A stretch of 64,000 bases of DNA, from NCBI RefSeq assembly GCF_036588685.1, contig NW_026963295.1, positions 2,170,001 to 2,234,000 on the forward strand, given 5' to 3'. Under the pieces are notes generated by a model. The model saw only the letters and a list, made by a program, of their open reading frames with translations, made no database searches and was not told where the DNA came from. Position 1 is the first letter of the stretch. Each line of letters opens with the position of its first letter. Of this stretch, positions 33,169-44,965 are shown one piece after another. The DNA comes from Mytilus trossulus. Its lineage: Eukaryota; Mollusca; Bivalvia; Mytilida; Mytilidae. The position numbers were made by a program, and so were the translations under genes.

Positions 33169-36100
33169 CTACAAAAGATTAGTTCATACATGTTACATAA
33201 TCCTGAACTAAAATATAACACACTGTCAGCTATTTAATTTGATTGAAATGAAAGAAAAAGAAGTTTCATATATCTTTTTTTACAAAAAAAAAAAACCCAA
33301 AAAAAACAACGTAATGATCTTAAAGTAAGGTTTTGATTCCTTATCATTTATCGCTTTAACTGTCTAGGGAACCAGATGATCCCCTCTCAATGTATCTGAG
33401 TTTCTACAAAACCACTTCTCTTTCTATTGAATTTGTAAAAAAAAAACATAAAAAAAACAAGTATGTAACACATCAACAAACTACAACCACTGAATTACAG
33501 GCTACAGACTCAGGACAGGCACATTCAGAATGTGGCGGGGTTCAAAAATATAATCGGGTGGTTATTGGCCTTTTATTATCGCGACAGGGTTCTAAAGCTG
33601 TCTGAAATTAGGATTTTACTTGATGAATATCCCATGAGTTCTTCCATGTTTGTACCTATACATGTATCTGATCATAATTATTGCAAGATTTGAAAATCAC
33701 TCGCTTATAAAGAGTGTAAATTTATTATACCAGCTAGATGTACATGTATTATATACTGACCGTCGTCGTCAACAGCCTTCATCATTGACTTGAGGTTTTC
33801 ATCATTTGGCGCAGATCCTTGAAGTGCTTTCACAATGCTCTTCAAACCTTTAAAGTCAATTGATCCTTCAATTGCGAACAGATCGAATGCATCCTGAAAT
33901 TCTACAATTCATAAAGTCAAACGCTATTTAGTTTCAAAATTACCGTTGTATTTCAAGCTGTACAAATAATATTTAAAACAATTGTAAACATGTCGTTCTA
34001 TTTAAGGGGCTCTTTTTAAATGTAGTTCACTATATGTATTATTTTGGCTTATTGTTGAATGCTGTACGATTATCGTTAGTTGCTGTATACGTTCGTTTTT
34101 GAGTCTATGTTGTGTATTAGGTGTTTGATTAACGATCATACTATGTTTCCTTATTCGTATGTTCATACAATGGCTAGATACATGCATGTTTATTAGGAGC
34201 CTAGTTAGTGATAAATCAACTCATTATAGATACCAAGTTTGAATGATTTCTTTTAGTCATGTTATCGTTATTTTGTTTGATTTGTTAGTTAGAATTTAAA
34301 TATTTTGGTAAAAGTTGTTAAATAAATCGCTATGTTTGACTCTATTGCTATAATTTTGGGCGATTAGGCCCTCGTCCCTTTTCACTTAATTCCTGGCAGT
34401 GCCCTCGAAAGCAAATATCCAAAAGTATCTGTCTCTATCAAAACTATTCACGAGAAGTATTTACACTCGGAGCGATTTCAAACTTGACATAATTACATGT
34501 ACAACCTGATCGAAGTGCCGACCCTTGTCTGTGTCCACGATTTGCTTGCATGGCTTGTAAGCGAAGCTTGGACACCCGATATTTAATCAAATTCACTTCT
34601 ATACTGAGGATCATAGGCTGACCTCTGTGTGTCTCCTTTGCTTGTGTCTTGCTTCTTTGTTGTTTCATTGAAATAAATCCCCATATCTTTTGTTCTTATT
34701 TACTGGAACAAAACATAGTCCCTGTCGGCTATTTAATCAAAGTTAAAAATGACTATAATTTACTGGAATTAACTAAATAGAACCTGTCGGCTATTGCAAA
34801 GTCAGAAACGACTTATGATTTACCTATTAGTAAGTAATCTTCACTTGTAGCCTGAAATAAACAAGTTTGATATACATGTATAACTCAAAAGTAAAAAAAA
34901 AGAGGCAGGGTCAATTCTCTCTCAATTTATTTTACGCTAGGGTTATTTGGAAGGAGGTTTTTCAATAAATACTGAAATCATACAGTTGTAGTGTTATGCA
35001 ATATTTTACGATTTAAAAACGAATATAGGCCGAATCCGTAGGTTTCCCATGTTTTCAAATTTTTTTATTTTTTTATCTAAAACATGCAAAAGACATTTTT
35101 ATAGCAATTCATTATTGTTTAGCAAATTCATTCAATCTAAAAAAAAGTTTCAAAACATGTAAAATTAGCATTTTATACAAAGTTCTACAAAATAGTTGGA
35201 AAAATATACATGATGTATAAATCATAGGATATCAACAGTTGAGAAACTCTTAATATCTATTTACTTTCCTGTAATTCTGACACATTTAGGTTTTGACCTT
35301 TTTAGTGAAACAAATAAACGGGAAATTGTCCCTTCCTCTTACTTAAATCATACTTATTATTAAAATCAATAACAATTTTAATAATAAGTATGATTTTAGT
35401 AGGAGGGAGATGAAAGTTGATTTCAGGGATTATAAATACAATAAGTTCAAACGGTTGATTGATGCTTGTTTACTGTTCAGCTTAAGGCGTCAAAGCACAA
35501 AGAATAAAATAGCCTTTCAAACGTCATGATTAATTGGACTAGTTTCCAAACTGTGAAAAGCGACGTTAAACATTAAATGTTGACCTCGTACTTTTTGAAT
35601 TCAACTCTTTGATTGTAAATTTCAGTGGCGGATCCAGGGGCTGGTTCCGGAGGTTGGACTCCCCCCTTTTTTTAGAAGATTAATGCATTTGAATGTGGAC
35701 ATTTGGTTAGAAAAAAAGTAAAAACACAAAAATACCGAACTCCGAGGAAAATTCAAAAAGGAAAATCAAAAATCAAAAGGCAAAATCAAAAGTCCAAACA
35801 CATCAAACGAATGGGTAACAACTGTCATATTCCTGACTTGGTACAGGCATTTTCTAATGTAGAAAATGGTGGATTGAACCTGGTTTTATAGCTAGCTAAA
35901 CCTCTCACTTATATGACAGTCGCATCAAATTCCATTAAATTGTCAACGATGCATGAACAAAACAAACATACTCAAAGGGTAAAAATGTCAAAAATAGGGG
36001 TACAACAGTCAATATTGTGTTATCATCTTAATATCTCTACATAAACAACAAATGTAACAAAGAAGCACAAAAAGGCATACATTAATTTAACATTCTCATT

Positions 36101-38600
36101 TTGCTTTTCTTATACGGCTGAATTTATCTATGTAAAGTCTACCCATAATGATAGAAGGTTTCATTACTGGTTTAAAAATGGTAGAACCTCACCTTTATCC
36201 TGCGTTGGGTACCCCCTCCCCCTTTTTGAAAATGTCTGGATCCGCCCCTATTCTATTGTTGTAAGTCTCTTAATAAAAACAAAACAAAAACAATAAAAAC
36301 AATAAAAACATCTACCCGACGTATATCATTTCAAGGGTTTGGATGGGGTTTACAACGTGGAGAATAAAGAACTCTCCACTATTGACAAGTACTTTCAATT
36401 ACATAATTACATTTACGATTAAGATAATTACAGATGTATCACTTTGTCATCAAATGTATATAAACTTTTTTCGAAGACTTTGGAAATACATATCGTGAAC
36501 TTCCTCGAACAACACAGAGTACTTGGGGAAAACCAGGGCGCTTTTCGAAAGGATCGACGCATTGAAGATCAAATATTTGCTTTACAAGGTATTTGTGCTT
36601 TGTCACGCTCTTATAAAAGACCCCTTTACTTAGCCTTTTTGGATTTATCAAAGGCGTTTAATAGGGTATGGCGCGATGGGCTTTTTGTTAAATTATGGCG
36701 AAGTGGGATACAAGGGAAGGTATGGCGTCTAGTTAAAAATATTTATAGTCATGTAGAAAATAAGGTACTATTTGGTGACATTGAATCTATCTGGTTTGAA
36801 CAGGAATATGGTGTCAAACAAGGCTGTGTATTATCACCCAGTTTATTCTCTGTGCTCATGAATGACTTGGATGATATGGTTAATGAAAGCGGTGTAGGTT
36901 TTGATCTTTCGCAACAACTTATAAATTGTCTCCTATTTGCAGATGATGTTGTACTTGTTGCCAAATCGCCAGAAGACTTACAGACGTTACTTCGGATTTC
37001 ACACGATTTCGCAACTAAATGGAACTTGAAATTTAATCATAAGAAATCTAAAGTTCTTGTGGTTGGGAAGCGGTTAAATACGGAACGAGTCTGGTCTCTT
37101 GGTGATGTAAATATCGAGGAAGTGAACGAATATAAATACCTCGGTTACTACATAAATAGATCACTAAAGTCAAATTTCCATGTAAATAACTATTTGAAAG
37201 ATAAGATGAATAATATGCTGAACTATTTGTTACGTGTCCTCGGTGAGCATGGAAATTTTAACCGTGTTAAATTTGGAGACGCCCTTTGGAACTCAGTCCT
37301 CCGGCCTTCTTTAACACACGCATGCGCCGTCTGGATGACACATTCAGCTACAAATATATCGATCATCGACAGTTGGCAATACCGCGCAGCTAAGATCATT
37401 ATGAACACTAAAATGAATATTCCCCGTTCCGCTCTCCTTCTCGAGCTTGGATGGGAACCCGTATCTGCATTTATCACCCGTCAAAAAGTTGCGTACTTTA
37501 AAAGGATTAATAACCTACCAGACGATAGACTGTGCAAGCGAGTCTTTAGTGAAATGGTTCAATTCAACGAAAGTGTCTGGAAATACGTTCAAGTGATGAA
37601 CACCTACACGGAAAGTATTGGGTCTGATAAATTCAACTGTCAATATGGTTATGCCATAAGGGAAAGTTTAATTATTGATGTTACTACTAAAAGTAGCCTT
37701 GATTTGTATCAGCACTGCTACAACTATATACACTGCTATATCTTAAGACAGGTAGCCAGTTATACTTAGAGGACATAAGCGATTTTAATTTATCTCGTCT
37801 TGAACTGCTCGCAAGAACAAATTATTTGCCATTAAAGCAGTTTCTTTTTAGAATGCATATGTCCGAGGACAACCTATGTCCCATTTGTGATTCAGGGGAG
37901 TCAGAAGATTTAGAACATGTTCTGCTCGGGTGTACATCTCTTGAACAAACCAGGTCTAAATTTTTCACCTTATTTGCCTCTTTTAATGATAGAAATGTAA
38001 GTTTTCTGGAACTGTCGCCACGTGCACAAGTATTATTTTTAGTTGGCGATATTGGTTATGCTTTTAACGATGAAATTGGTTCATTTTATGATGTTTATGG
38101 AAGAATGCATCTTTTAGAATTATTTAGATTACGTCAAACTATGGTTGAACCAAATTAACCTTTGAGTTAACTTACTCGTATGTACTATTATATATTGGTT
38201 GATCTTAGTTTTTATGCTTTATACATGCTGCATGGTCGTATTTGTCTATGAGTGTTTTAATTACATGTATATTTTAACATTCTATAAATTGTCTTTTTTT
38301 TTTATTATGATTATGTATTTTAGAAATCTATTTTTGTCTTATTAATGTGCCATGTATGTTATTGTTTCAAAGACATTCTATAATGAAACCATTAACTAAA
38401 ATGTATAAGAATAGAATAAGAATATTTTAAAATGTATATAATTGTAAATAATATAGTATAGACGCACCTTCACTTCTACCCTGATGACGGGTGCCCCCGA
38501 TGTAAAGGGGTAGTTTTCTAAATAAAATATATATATATACACATAACAAGATAAGAATAATTATTGGTAGAATAATGACTAAAGCTAATTAACTTACCAT
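32873..38600 (-). CDS. EF-hand protein of calmodulin/myosin light chain type (four-exon span)
   Basis: Four minus-strand exons join in frame: 38600-38598 (ATG only), 34851-34824, 33901-33761 and 33168-32873. The product is 155 residues, the length of molluscan myosin light chains. It starts MATSEDYLLIEFQDAFDLF and shows four EF-hand positions. Loop 1 (about residues 20-30) is degenerate. Loop 2 (55-66, DDDEDEWINFDE) keeps Asp at 1, 3 and 5 and Glu at 12. Loop 3 (92-103, DINGIGEVSTDH) has Ile at 5 and His at 12. Loop 4 is shortened. So at most one site looks competent for calcium. Helix motifs AFDLF and VLEAFKLFD fit the calmodulin superfamily. Essential/regulatory myosin light chain is the best guess; a calmodulin-like protein is the alternative. 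Exon 1 with only the ATG is typical of this family. Confidence 0.7.
33440..33550 (+). repeat. Repeat B fragment in EF-hand intron 3
   Basis: GTATGTAACACATCAACAAA, ACAACCACTGAATTACAGGC and AGAATGTGGCGGGGTT are the middle of repeat B. Confidence 0.65.
33761..33901 (-). CDS. EF-hand gene, exon 3 (EF-hands 1 and start of 2)
   Basis: Acceptor ATTGTAG and donor GTCAGT border 141 bases. It encodes EFQDAFDLFAIEGSIDF, the linker, and the DDD start of the second calcium loop. A second possible acceptor 8 bases in (TTTCAG) breaks the frame with exon 2, so the upstream one was chosen. The donor falls in a GAC repeat within the loop. Confidence 0.8.
34824..34851 (-). CDS. EF-hand gene, exon 2 (28 bp)
   Basis: Acceptor TTATTTCAG and donor GTAAATC enclose 28 bases encoding ATSEDYLLI plus the first base of Glu. 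Only one frame is open, and its phase-1 exit matches exon 3. Confidence 0.55.
35345..35396. repeat. Perfect 22-bp hairpin in EF-hand intron 1
   Basis: 35345-35366 is exactly complementary to 35375-35396 (core CATACTTATTATTAAAAT) with an 8-nt loop. Weaker pairing extends outward through CCTCTTACT and AGTAGGAGG. Confidence 0.85.
35624..36251. mobile_element. TIR element with GGCGGATCCAG ends, containing repeat A
   Basis: The left end AGTGGCGGATCCAGGGG (35624-35640) and the right end TGGATCCGCCCCTAT (36237-36251) are inverted, with C-rich blocks (ACTCCCCCCTTTTTTT; ACCCCCTCCCCCTTTTT) inside. This end sequence is common in bivalve and other invertebrate genomes. A repeat A copy is nested at 35716 onward. 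Non-coding, in EF-hand intron 1. Confidence 0.55.
35716..36100 (+). repeat. Dispersed repeat A, long copy
   Basis: CCGAACTCCGAGGAAAATTC, CACATCAAACGAATGGGTAA, CATATTCCTGACTTGGTACA and TGGATTGAACCTGGTTTTAT. Its first 213 bases match 46688-46900 without a visible difference. Confidence 0.8.
36423..38530 (+). mobile_element. LINE with near-intact reverse transcriptase, 5'-truncated
   Basis: The frame opens at 36423 with DNYRCITLSSNVYKLFSKTL, so the N-terminal endonuclease and fingers are missing. RT motifs follow in order: LGENQGAFRKDRRIEDQIF, YLAFLDLSKAFNRVW, YGVKQGCVLSPSLFS, LLFADDVVLVA with both catalytic Asp intact, and NEYKYLGYYINR. The frame stops at 37769. One frameshift near 37750 joins it to GSQLYLEDISDFNLSRLELL and a zinc-finger-like end, CPICDSGESEDLEHVLLGC, stopping at 38158. 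An AT-rich 3' UTR follows, ending GATGTAAAGGGGTAGTTTTC and AATAAA. Clade is not assigned. It lies in intron 1 of the EF-hand gene, in antisense. Confidence 0.85.
38598..38600 (-). CDS. EF-hand gene, exon 1 (start codon only)
   Basis: ATG is followed directly by the consensus donor GTAAGT. It joins in phase 0 to exon 2, giving M-ATSEDY. An ATG-only first coding exon is known in calmodulin-superfamily genes. The evidence is a three-base exon plus one splice donor, so the assignment is tentative; the 5' UTR extends to higher coordinates without a recognisable promoter. Confidence 0.45.
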
Positions 38601-38929
38601 GATCTACAATGTGTCAAATCAATTTTCTAAAGAAGGAAGTAAATTAAGTAATACTTTCACTTTCGATTTAACATTATGAAGGATGCAGCGTAATACCAAT
38701 ACTAAAAGCAATCCAAATAAAACAACGGTGGATGTATGTATAGTTTTTTATAGAGCCCTGCGATATGGACCAATTGAGGTAAAAAATATGCAAACAATAC
38801 ATCAAACAAATTGAAAGTTACTCCTGTTTATTTAGCCTTCTGTTAAATGAAATAGGAAAAACAAAAATAGTGTCAGGATTACTATGATTAATATCAGACA
38901 TTTCTATAATATCAGCCCAAGGTTTAACT

Positions 38930-39020
38930 TGATATCAGCGAAAGATCCGAAGGCGGATCGATAGTCACTGATGAGTCGTTTGTAGACGAAACGCGCGTCT
39001 GGCGTATAAACAAAATTTAG
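38930..39020 (-). repeat. Repeat C 5' part, reversed
   Basis: CACTGATGAGTCGTTTGTAG, ACGAAACGCGCGTCTGGCGT and TAGTCCTGATAAG. It lies about 330 bp upstream of the EF-hand ATG. Confidence 0.7.
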
Positions 39021-40631
39021 TCCTGATAAGTTTATTTATATACATCTGATATGAAAAATGACTTGTTATGACATTTTTATCATATGCTTCAACAATACAG
39101 AAAAATAACAAATCAACATATTGATCCTTATAACTGCATGGTTCCCATGTAGAAGTTAAAAAAGTCTGCGGACGTCGGACGCCAAATGTAATTAATCCGA
39201 CATGAAATCTTTCTATCGTATGCCTCAACAGAGAAGACAATAACAATATGATATATTTCTTATATTGAAGATAAAAAAAAATAAGAAAATATATAAATGA
39301 ACACTCTGTTGATAACTTCATACACCTAGCTACCCCTTCTCAAATTTCAATGGAATTGTCGTCAATGTAATGCTATTATCAAACTGTAAAAATTATAAAA
39401 TGTATAAGTTATTTGCTCTAAGTATATGCTAATATTAGATATCATATCGTTAAACCTTTAAAACTTTTTTTTCGCCTCTAGAATATGTGACATATGTTGC
39501 ATATTGAACTCAGATTGCGAATTAAAGTAATCATGAACTCTAAACTGAAATCGATTGTTTTTATATTTCTTCATGAGGTTTTACCCAGATTCAGTATCTA
39601 TATATATATACAATATATCAATCTATGTAACTATAGATAATAATAAAATGTGTCGCGACCGTCGGCCAATATTCTTCTTTTTTCAGCTAAAAAATACAAA
39701 AGTCCATGATTTTATTAGTCTTGTTTAGAAAAAAAAAAACACAAATACAGCCCGTTACAGAGAAGTGATCGAATTCGCGTTTCTTTACCGTCAGAATAAG
39801 TTACGTTATCGACAAACTTATTTCAGAAGTGACATAATTTAATTTACTTCATCGACAAAATATTTCATGTCCAACGTATAAGTTTTCATTGTTTAAGTCG
39901 AAGTTTTTTTAACACAGTAAAACCTTTTTTTATAATCAACCTCTGTCATTGGCATTTTCATTTTAACGGTAAAGGATCAAATACGGGATCTCCGAAATTT
40001 CTATCATTTGTTACGAGGAAATTATTCAATCGAACATATGTCTTGTTCATGACACATATTATGAAATGCAAAGAAGTTGAAATGATCAAATACTTTCGAA
40101 CTGACGGAAACAAAAATACATAATCTAGAATGTGTGTTCTGTCATAAACAATGGCTTCGTCGTGCGAATCGACGAGATCATGTTACATGTAACTGATCTT
40201 AGCTGTAGAAACAGTTGGTGCGACCTCGATAAAATCTTTATCCATTTAATATAAGCGATAAATATTCATGACTACAATGATAATGAATTTATTGGAGTCA
40301 CATCCACTGTTTCTACTGTAAACATGAACTCGTCGGTTAGTGCAATGAAGACACTTTTAAAGATTGAGATTGTTGGTTTATTCTTTACACCTTCGAGGTA
40401 TTAAAATTATTTCAGTGTTTTTTTTAAAGAAATTTATTTTCAAATCTCTTCTGTTTAATATTGTCGAAACTTCCGTTTAAGATTTCTGTGGTAAACTATC
40501 TATTCTATAGTTAGGACCATTTTATAATAAATACCCTTTTGTACAAGGATACTTTCTTTATAGAAGTATATATCTGCTGGTTATAGATTTATTTTTATAA
40601 CTTCCATTATTGTGACGACGCGTCTTACGGT

Positions 40632-40752
40632 GCTTTTTGTCCGTAATTTGCTTTTTGTCCGCTTTTGCTTTTTGTCCGATAATTTTGCTTTTTGTCCGAC
40701 ACTTTTGCTTTTTGTCCGACACTTTTGCTTTTTGTCCGTTGCTTTTTGTCCG
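40632..40752. repeat. GCTTTTTGTCCG minisatellite
   Basis: Seven copies of GCTTTTTGTCCG at 40632, 40650, 40666, 40686, 40706, 40726 and 40741. The 12-mer is perfect while the 3-8-base linkers vary (mostly ACACTTTT). Confidence 0.9.
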
Positions 40753-42473
40753 TTTCGCTATGAAATTAAAAAAAAAATGAAGTTGTATATAAATTTTTGG
40801 TCATAAACACAAATCTTTTAAACAGTTCGACGAGTGCGTCAATGTTACAGTAGTATGTTTACTGTAAGTTACTAAGCTTGGTCCGATTCATCTGTCATTT
40901 ATGGAAACTAATTCACCACTTTCTGAGACATTCATTTTTATTTCTCCATCAGACATGGAGCTACATTTGTAACTAAAGGAAAACTCTCAAATTCAAGAAA
41001 TTTGACATGATATACTGAAACTTTCTATAATCAATTAAACGACTGCTTTTCTTATGTGATTTTTCATGGTCAAACTTTTTCATTGTTAACGGACATTTTG
41101 AGATTTTTTATTGTAAAAAAATTGTGTTTTTAAAGAAATCAACATTCAAAATTTAGAACTTCATGAACATGTAAAGGAAGCTGAATTATTGCACATCTAT
41201 GTACTACTTAAAATTGTACTTCGATCTGTTGCGTCATTGAAATGTTCTGACCGTCCTAAGATTTAATGTACGGAAATGTTTCGGTAAATTAAATTTAAAT
41301 CCGAATTGAATGTTTATGACACACAAAAAGAGAAACCAGAATCTCTTGATGACCAAACGTATGTACACGTTGGGGCGATTTAGAGCTTTTCAGAAGGAGT
41401 GAGATTCCACCCTTGTTGAAAGCCTTGTGGAGACCTGTAGATTTTTAAATTCCCTCCGTTTTTCTCATGGATGGAGTGTGGCCTCTCTGTAAATTACCCC
41501 ATATCTTTTTATTTTCCTATTTACCGAAGGTTCCATGTGAAAATTTCCATTGGATCATATCTGTTAAACTAAATGTACAAAACAGGCTCAAGAAAAGGCG
41601 AAATTTCTTTTTCAAACCCGAACTAGAAATCCATTTTTTTTTCTAAAAGAGCACCTTACATTATCGTCAATGAGTTCAGGCATGTGAAAAATTATATAAT
41701 CATACACGAGAAAGAAACCCTGCACAGGCTTTCAGCAATAATTTTTACCTATTTAATATTAAGTAAATATTATCATGTACATGTATTTGATAAAGAACAG
41801 ATATAACAAAGAAACTGCCCGGTATCCGACGTAAGAGTACACTTTTTACTGCACGCGTAGTCGGTTCACTACGAGGACACTTGTACCCAACTACGCGTGA
41901 AGTATGAGTACAGAATCGTTCCATACAGAACATTTTCTTTGTTATCCTAGTATATTATCCGACAGTTAAGAAAATAATACTATCAAGACGTCCTTCCATA
42001 AATCTTTTTTTTCTGTTCTGACTTTGAAGAAATTACTACTTTTCGCCCAATCGAAATGGTGCATGGACATATTTTGTTTCATATTACATGTATTAGAATT
42101 ATTTTCAATATTATCGGTATTAAACTTGACTATCGACACATGAAAGTTTGTCAGCATTGTCAATCTTTTTAACGTTAAAGTACCAATAGTTCGGTCACTA
42201 CTCCATTAAGTTTGTCGATAACGAGCTAATTTTGACGGTAAAGAAACATCAATTCGATCACTTCTCTGTTACGGGCTGCATGTGAACAGAAAGAAAATTG
42301 CATAACATTATTTTCAAACAAGATTCAAAGCTTTCATATAATATTTCCTGGGGAAATAATTAATTACAAATGATTGCTTTTTCTGGTTAAACAATGAATT
42401 GGTAGTAAGGGACGACATCAAAAGATCAATGTAGTATAAAAAAAAAACTTAATTCAAATAGTTTTTTCAATAA

Positions 42474-42497
42474 CCCCCCCCCCCCCCCCCCCCCCCC
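42474..42497 (+). repeat. Poly(C) tract
   Basis: 24 consecutive C, then CTCTCC. Length in the assembly may be unreliable. Confidence 0.9.
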
Positions 42498-43007
42498 TCT
42501 CCTTTTTCCCTCAACTTAATTTGGGAAAAAGTGATTGACCAAATAATATGGTTATAGGTAAAATCGATTTTGATAAACAAAACTTGCAGCAATTTGAATC
42601 CCCCCACACACATCCCGAAACAAATTGATTTAAATTTTTGATCTTTTGATGTCGTCCCTTACTCACTCAGTCGCATTATTTAAAATATGAAAACCTTGAA
42701 ATAGTTTTTGAATTAACATTACATGCATTAGATTGATCCGTGACTAACTCTTTTCAATAAAGAAAATGAACGATTTTCTAAAATGAATAAATTTGTTATG
42801 ATCGTAGTTATAGGTCGAGTTATCTCGCCTTCAACAATCTTGAATAGTAGTTTGCAGTTATATTGTTTCTATAGATCTTTTGATTTTACTTGTATTTTAC
42901 AGAAATTACTTAATACAATTGCAAAAAATAAATGTATCGAAAAACTATATATTAACGTTTTGACAAAATAACGTTTCTATATATAGAAAACAACATGAAG
43001 ATATCAA

Positions 43008-43315
43008 AACCAACAAGAATGTGTCCCCAGTACACGGATGCCTTACTCCCACTATCATTTTCTATGTTAAGTGGACCGTGAAATTGGGGATCAGAACTCT
43101 AATTTGGCATTAGATTTACAATAGATCATATCGTAGGGAATATGTATACTAAGTTTCAGGTTGATTGGACTTCAACTTCATCAAAAACTACCTCGACCAA
43201 AAACTTTAACCTTAAGCGGGATAGACGAACGGACGAACGGACGGTACAACAGACGAACGGACGCACAGACCAGAAAACATAATGCCCCTCTACTATCGTA
43301 GGTGGGGCATAAAAA
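43008..43315 (+). repeat. Repeat G with ACGGACGA motif
   Basis: Starts CAAGAATGTGTCCCCAGTAC, contains ACTTCAACTTCATCAAAAAC and CGGACGAACGGACGG-type repeats, and ends GGTGGGGCATAAAAAA. A second copy is at 43991-44237. Confidence 0.75.
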
Positions 43316-43683
43316 ATGACAAAAATGTAACATTGTTAAGATACACTTTTTAAAAAATGAAGCACGTCATGAAGGGAAAACCCTCTCACGAAAATTTCTC
43401 AGTATAAAAATTGAATTTATATACTGACCAGCAACAGTCTTTTAATTAAAACCCTAGTAGCTAAATAGTAAGTATTCAATGCATTACAATTTTCAAACCG
43501 TCCTTGTTTGCTTTAAATATTGAGGATTAATGATGAAAGAAATATATCAAAAGGACATTCAAACTCATGTGTCGAAAATAAACTGACAACGCTATTGCAA
43601 AGAAAGAAATCAAGATCAAAAGACAAACAACAGTTTACAAGATACAACATAGAAAATTAAGCAACAAGAACTCCTCCAAAAGG

Positions 43684-43826
43684 GCGCATTACGTTTACCT
43701 GAGTTTACCTGTCAAATAAATGCGCGCAAATGTAATCAAAAGCTGTGCGCAAACGTAATGATTTTTGCGCGCAAATGTAATAGGAATGCGCGCAAATGTA
43801 ATAGTAATGCGCGCAAACGTAATGCA
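43684..43826. repeat. GCGCGCAAATGTAAT minisatellite with an inverted copy
   Basis: Five direct copies of (GC)GCGCAAAYGTAAT between 43721 and 43823, 18-23 bases apart, preceded by one inverted copy, GCGCATTACGTTT, at 43684-43696. Unusually CpG-rich for this AT-rich region. Confidence 0.85.
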
Positions 43827-43990
43827 CCGCACCAAAAACCGGGGGCGATTGCAAGTGCTTCTGACGGACAAGCATATCCTGCTCTACATGTGTATTGAAC
43901 CCGTCGTATTTTTCATCTAAGTACATTTGGACAAAGTCAAGAATAACTAGTTTTAAAATATTTATTTTTAGATACAAAGTATATATAACA

Positions 43991-44237
43991 AGAATGTGTT
44001 CGAGTACACTATCATTTTCTATGTTCAATGGACCGTAAAAATGGGATAAAAATCTCTAATAAGGCATTAGAATTAAAAAGATCATATCATAGGGAAAATG
44101 TTTACTCAGTTTTAAGTTCATTGGACTTCAACTTCATCAAAAACTACCTCAACCAACAAACTTTAACCTGAAGTGGGACAAACGGACGAACGGACGCACA
44201 GACCATAAGATATAATGCCCATAAATGGGGCATACAA
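43991..44237 (+). repeat. Repeat G, second copy
   Basis: Starts CAAGAATGTGTTCGAGTACA and ends AATGGGGCATAC. Shorter in the ACGGACGA region than the first copy. The two share start and end points, so these are probably the element borders. Confidence 0.75.
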
Positions 44238-44579
44238 ACTAGAATTTCTCCTCTTATACATGTAATTATTAGAAACAGGTTGTATATAATAGTTGCGGGT
44301 TTTAGAGGAGAAATTTTCTAGTATCATACAGCTAAAACAATTATTGAATCGATATTCATACCTCAAATTAAGTTTTTCTAAACAAGTAACAGTTTTCGAA
44401 GAATTCATTTGTGACAATTTGAAAGAGCATTTGTGTGATTGCGAATGGTACAATGTATCTATAGCATAAGTATGGTAAACCGAATTTTAAGTATTGCAGA
44501 ATGGACATGTTGTCTTGAAAAAGTTCTTAAAGTCGAGAAATAAACACACTGCGAAAACAAATTTCATGTGAATAGTTAA

Positions 44580-44965
44580 TATGTTATAGTCATAGAAGGT
44601 ATGCATATACAACATCCTGTGCATGGATTTATTTAGTTGTCCACTGAGAACTCATATTATAGTCATACAAGGTATGAATACCCAACGTCATGAGCGTGGA
44701 TTTATTCTAATGTTCGCTGTAAAGGCAATAAATGGTCTTTAAAGGTGTGTTTCCCCCACATACTGAACGTGAATTTATTCTGATATTGACTGATAAGTCA
44801 TAAAATGGTCATAGAAGATATGCATATCCATCATCTTGGGCGTGGATGCATTCTAATCTTCACTGAAAGTCATATCATGGTCAGAGAAGTACGTATGCGT
44901 ATCCATCGCGTTTGGCGTCGATTCATTTTGATATCCACTGGAAAAAACATATAATGGTTTTTATG
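44580..44965. repeat. About 72-bp degenerate tandem repeat
   Basis: Five units of ATGGTCATAGAAGGTATGCA, TATCCA, CATC-TG-GCGTGGATT, ATTCT and CACTGA, starting near 44587, 44660, 44727, 44804 and 44876. The last ends in a short palindrome, CATATAATGGT with ACCATTATATG. Confidence 0.75.

Larger units (their letters stand above)
39021..42980. other. Gene-free AT-rich stretch upstream of the EF-hand gene
   Basis: Contains the GCTTTTTGTCCG array and the poly(C) tract. 39770-39840 and 42190-42270 are roughly inverted relatives (CCCGTTACAGAGAAGTGATC and GATCACTTCTCTGTTACGGG; TTACCGTCA and TGACGGTAAAGAAAC), so 39.7-42.3 kb may be a large old palindromic element. No coding frame recognised. Confidence 0.45.

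Noticed and set aside
40612-40806. 64-codon ORF with repeated FCFLS/LLFVR
   Set aside because: Translation of the GCTTTTTGTCCG array.
40632-43826. CRISPR-like arrays of short direct repeats
   Set aside because: Linkers are far too short and variable, and the window is eukaryotic.
43705-44028. 107-codon minus ORF with YYYICAH repeats
   Set aside because: Translation of the GCGCAAAYGTAAT array plus repeat G; no homology or splice context.
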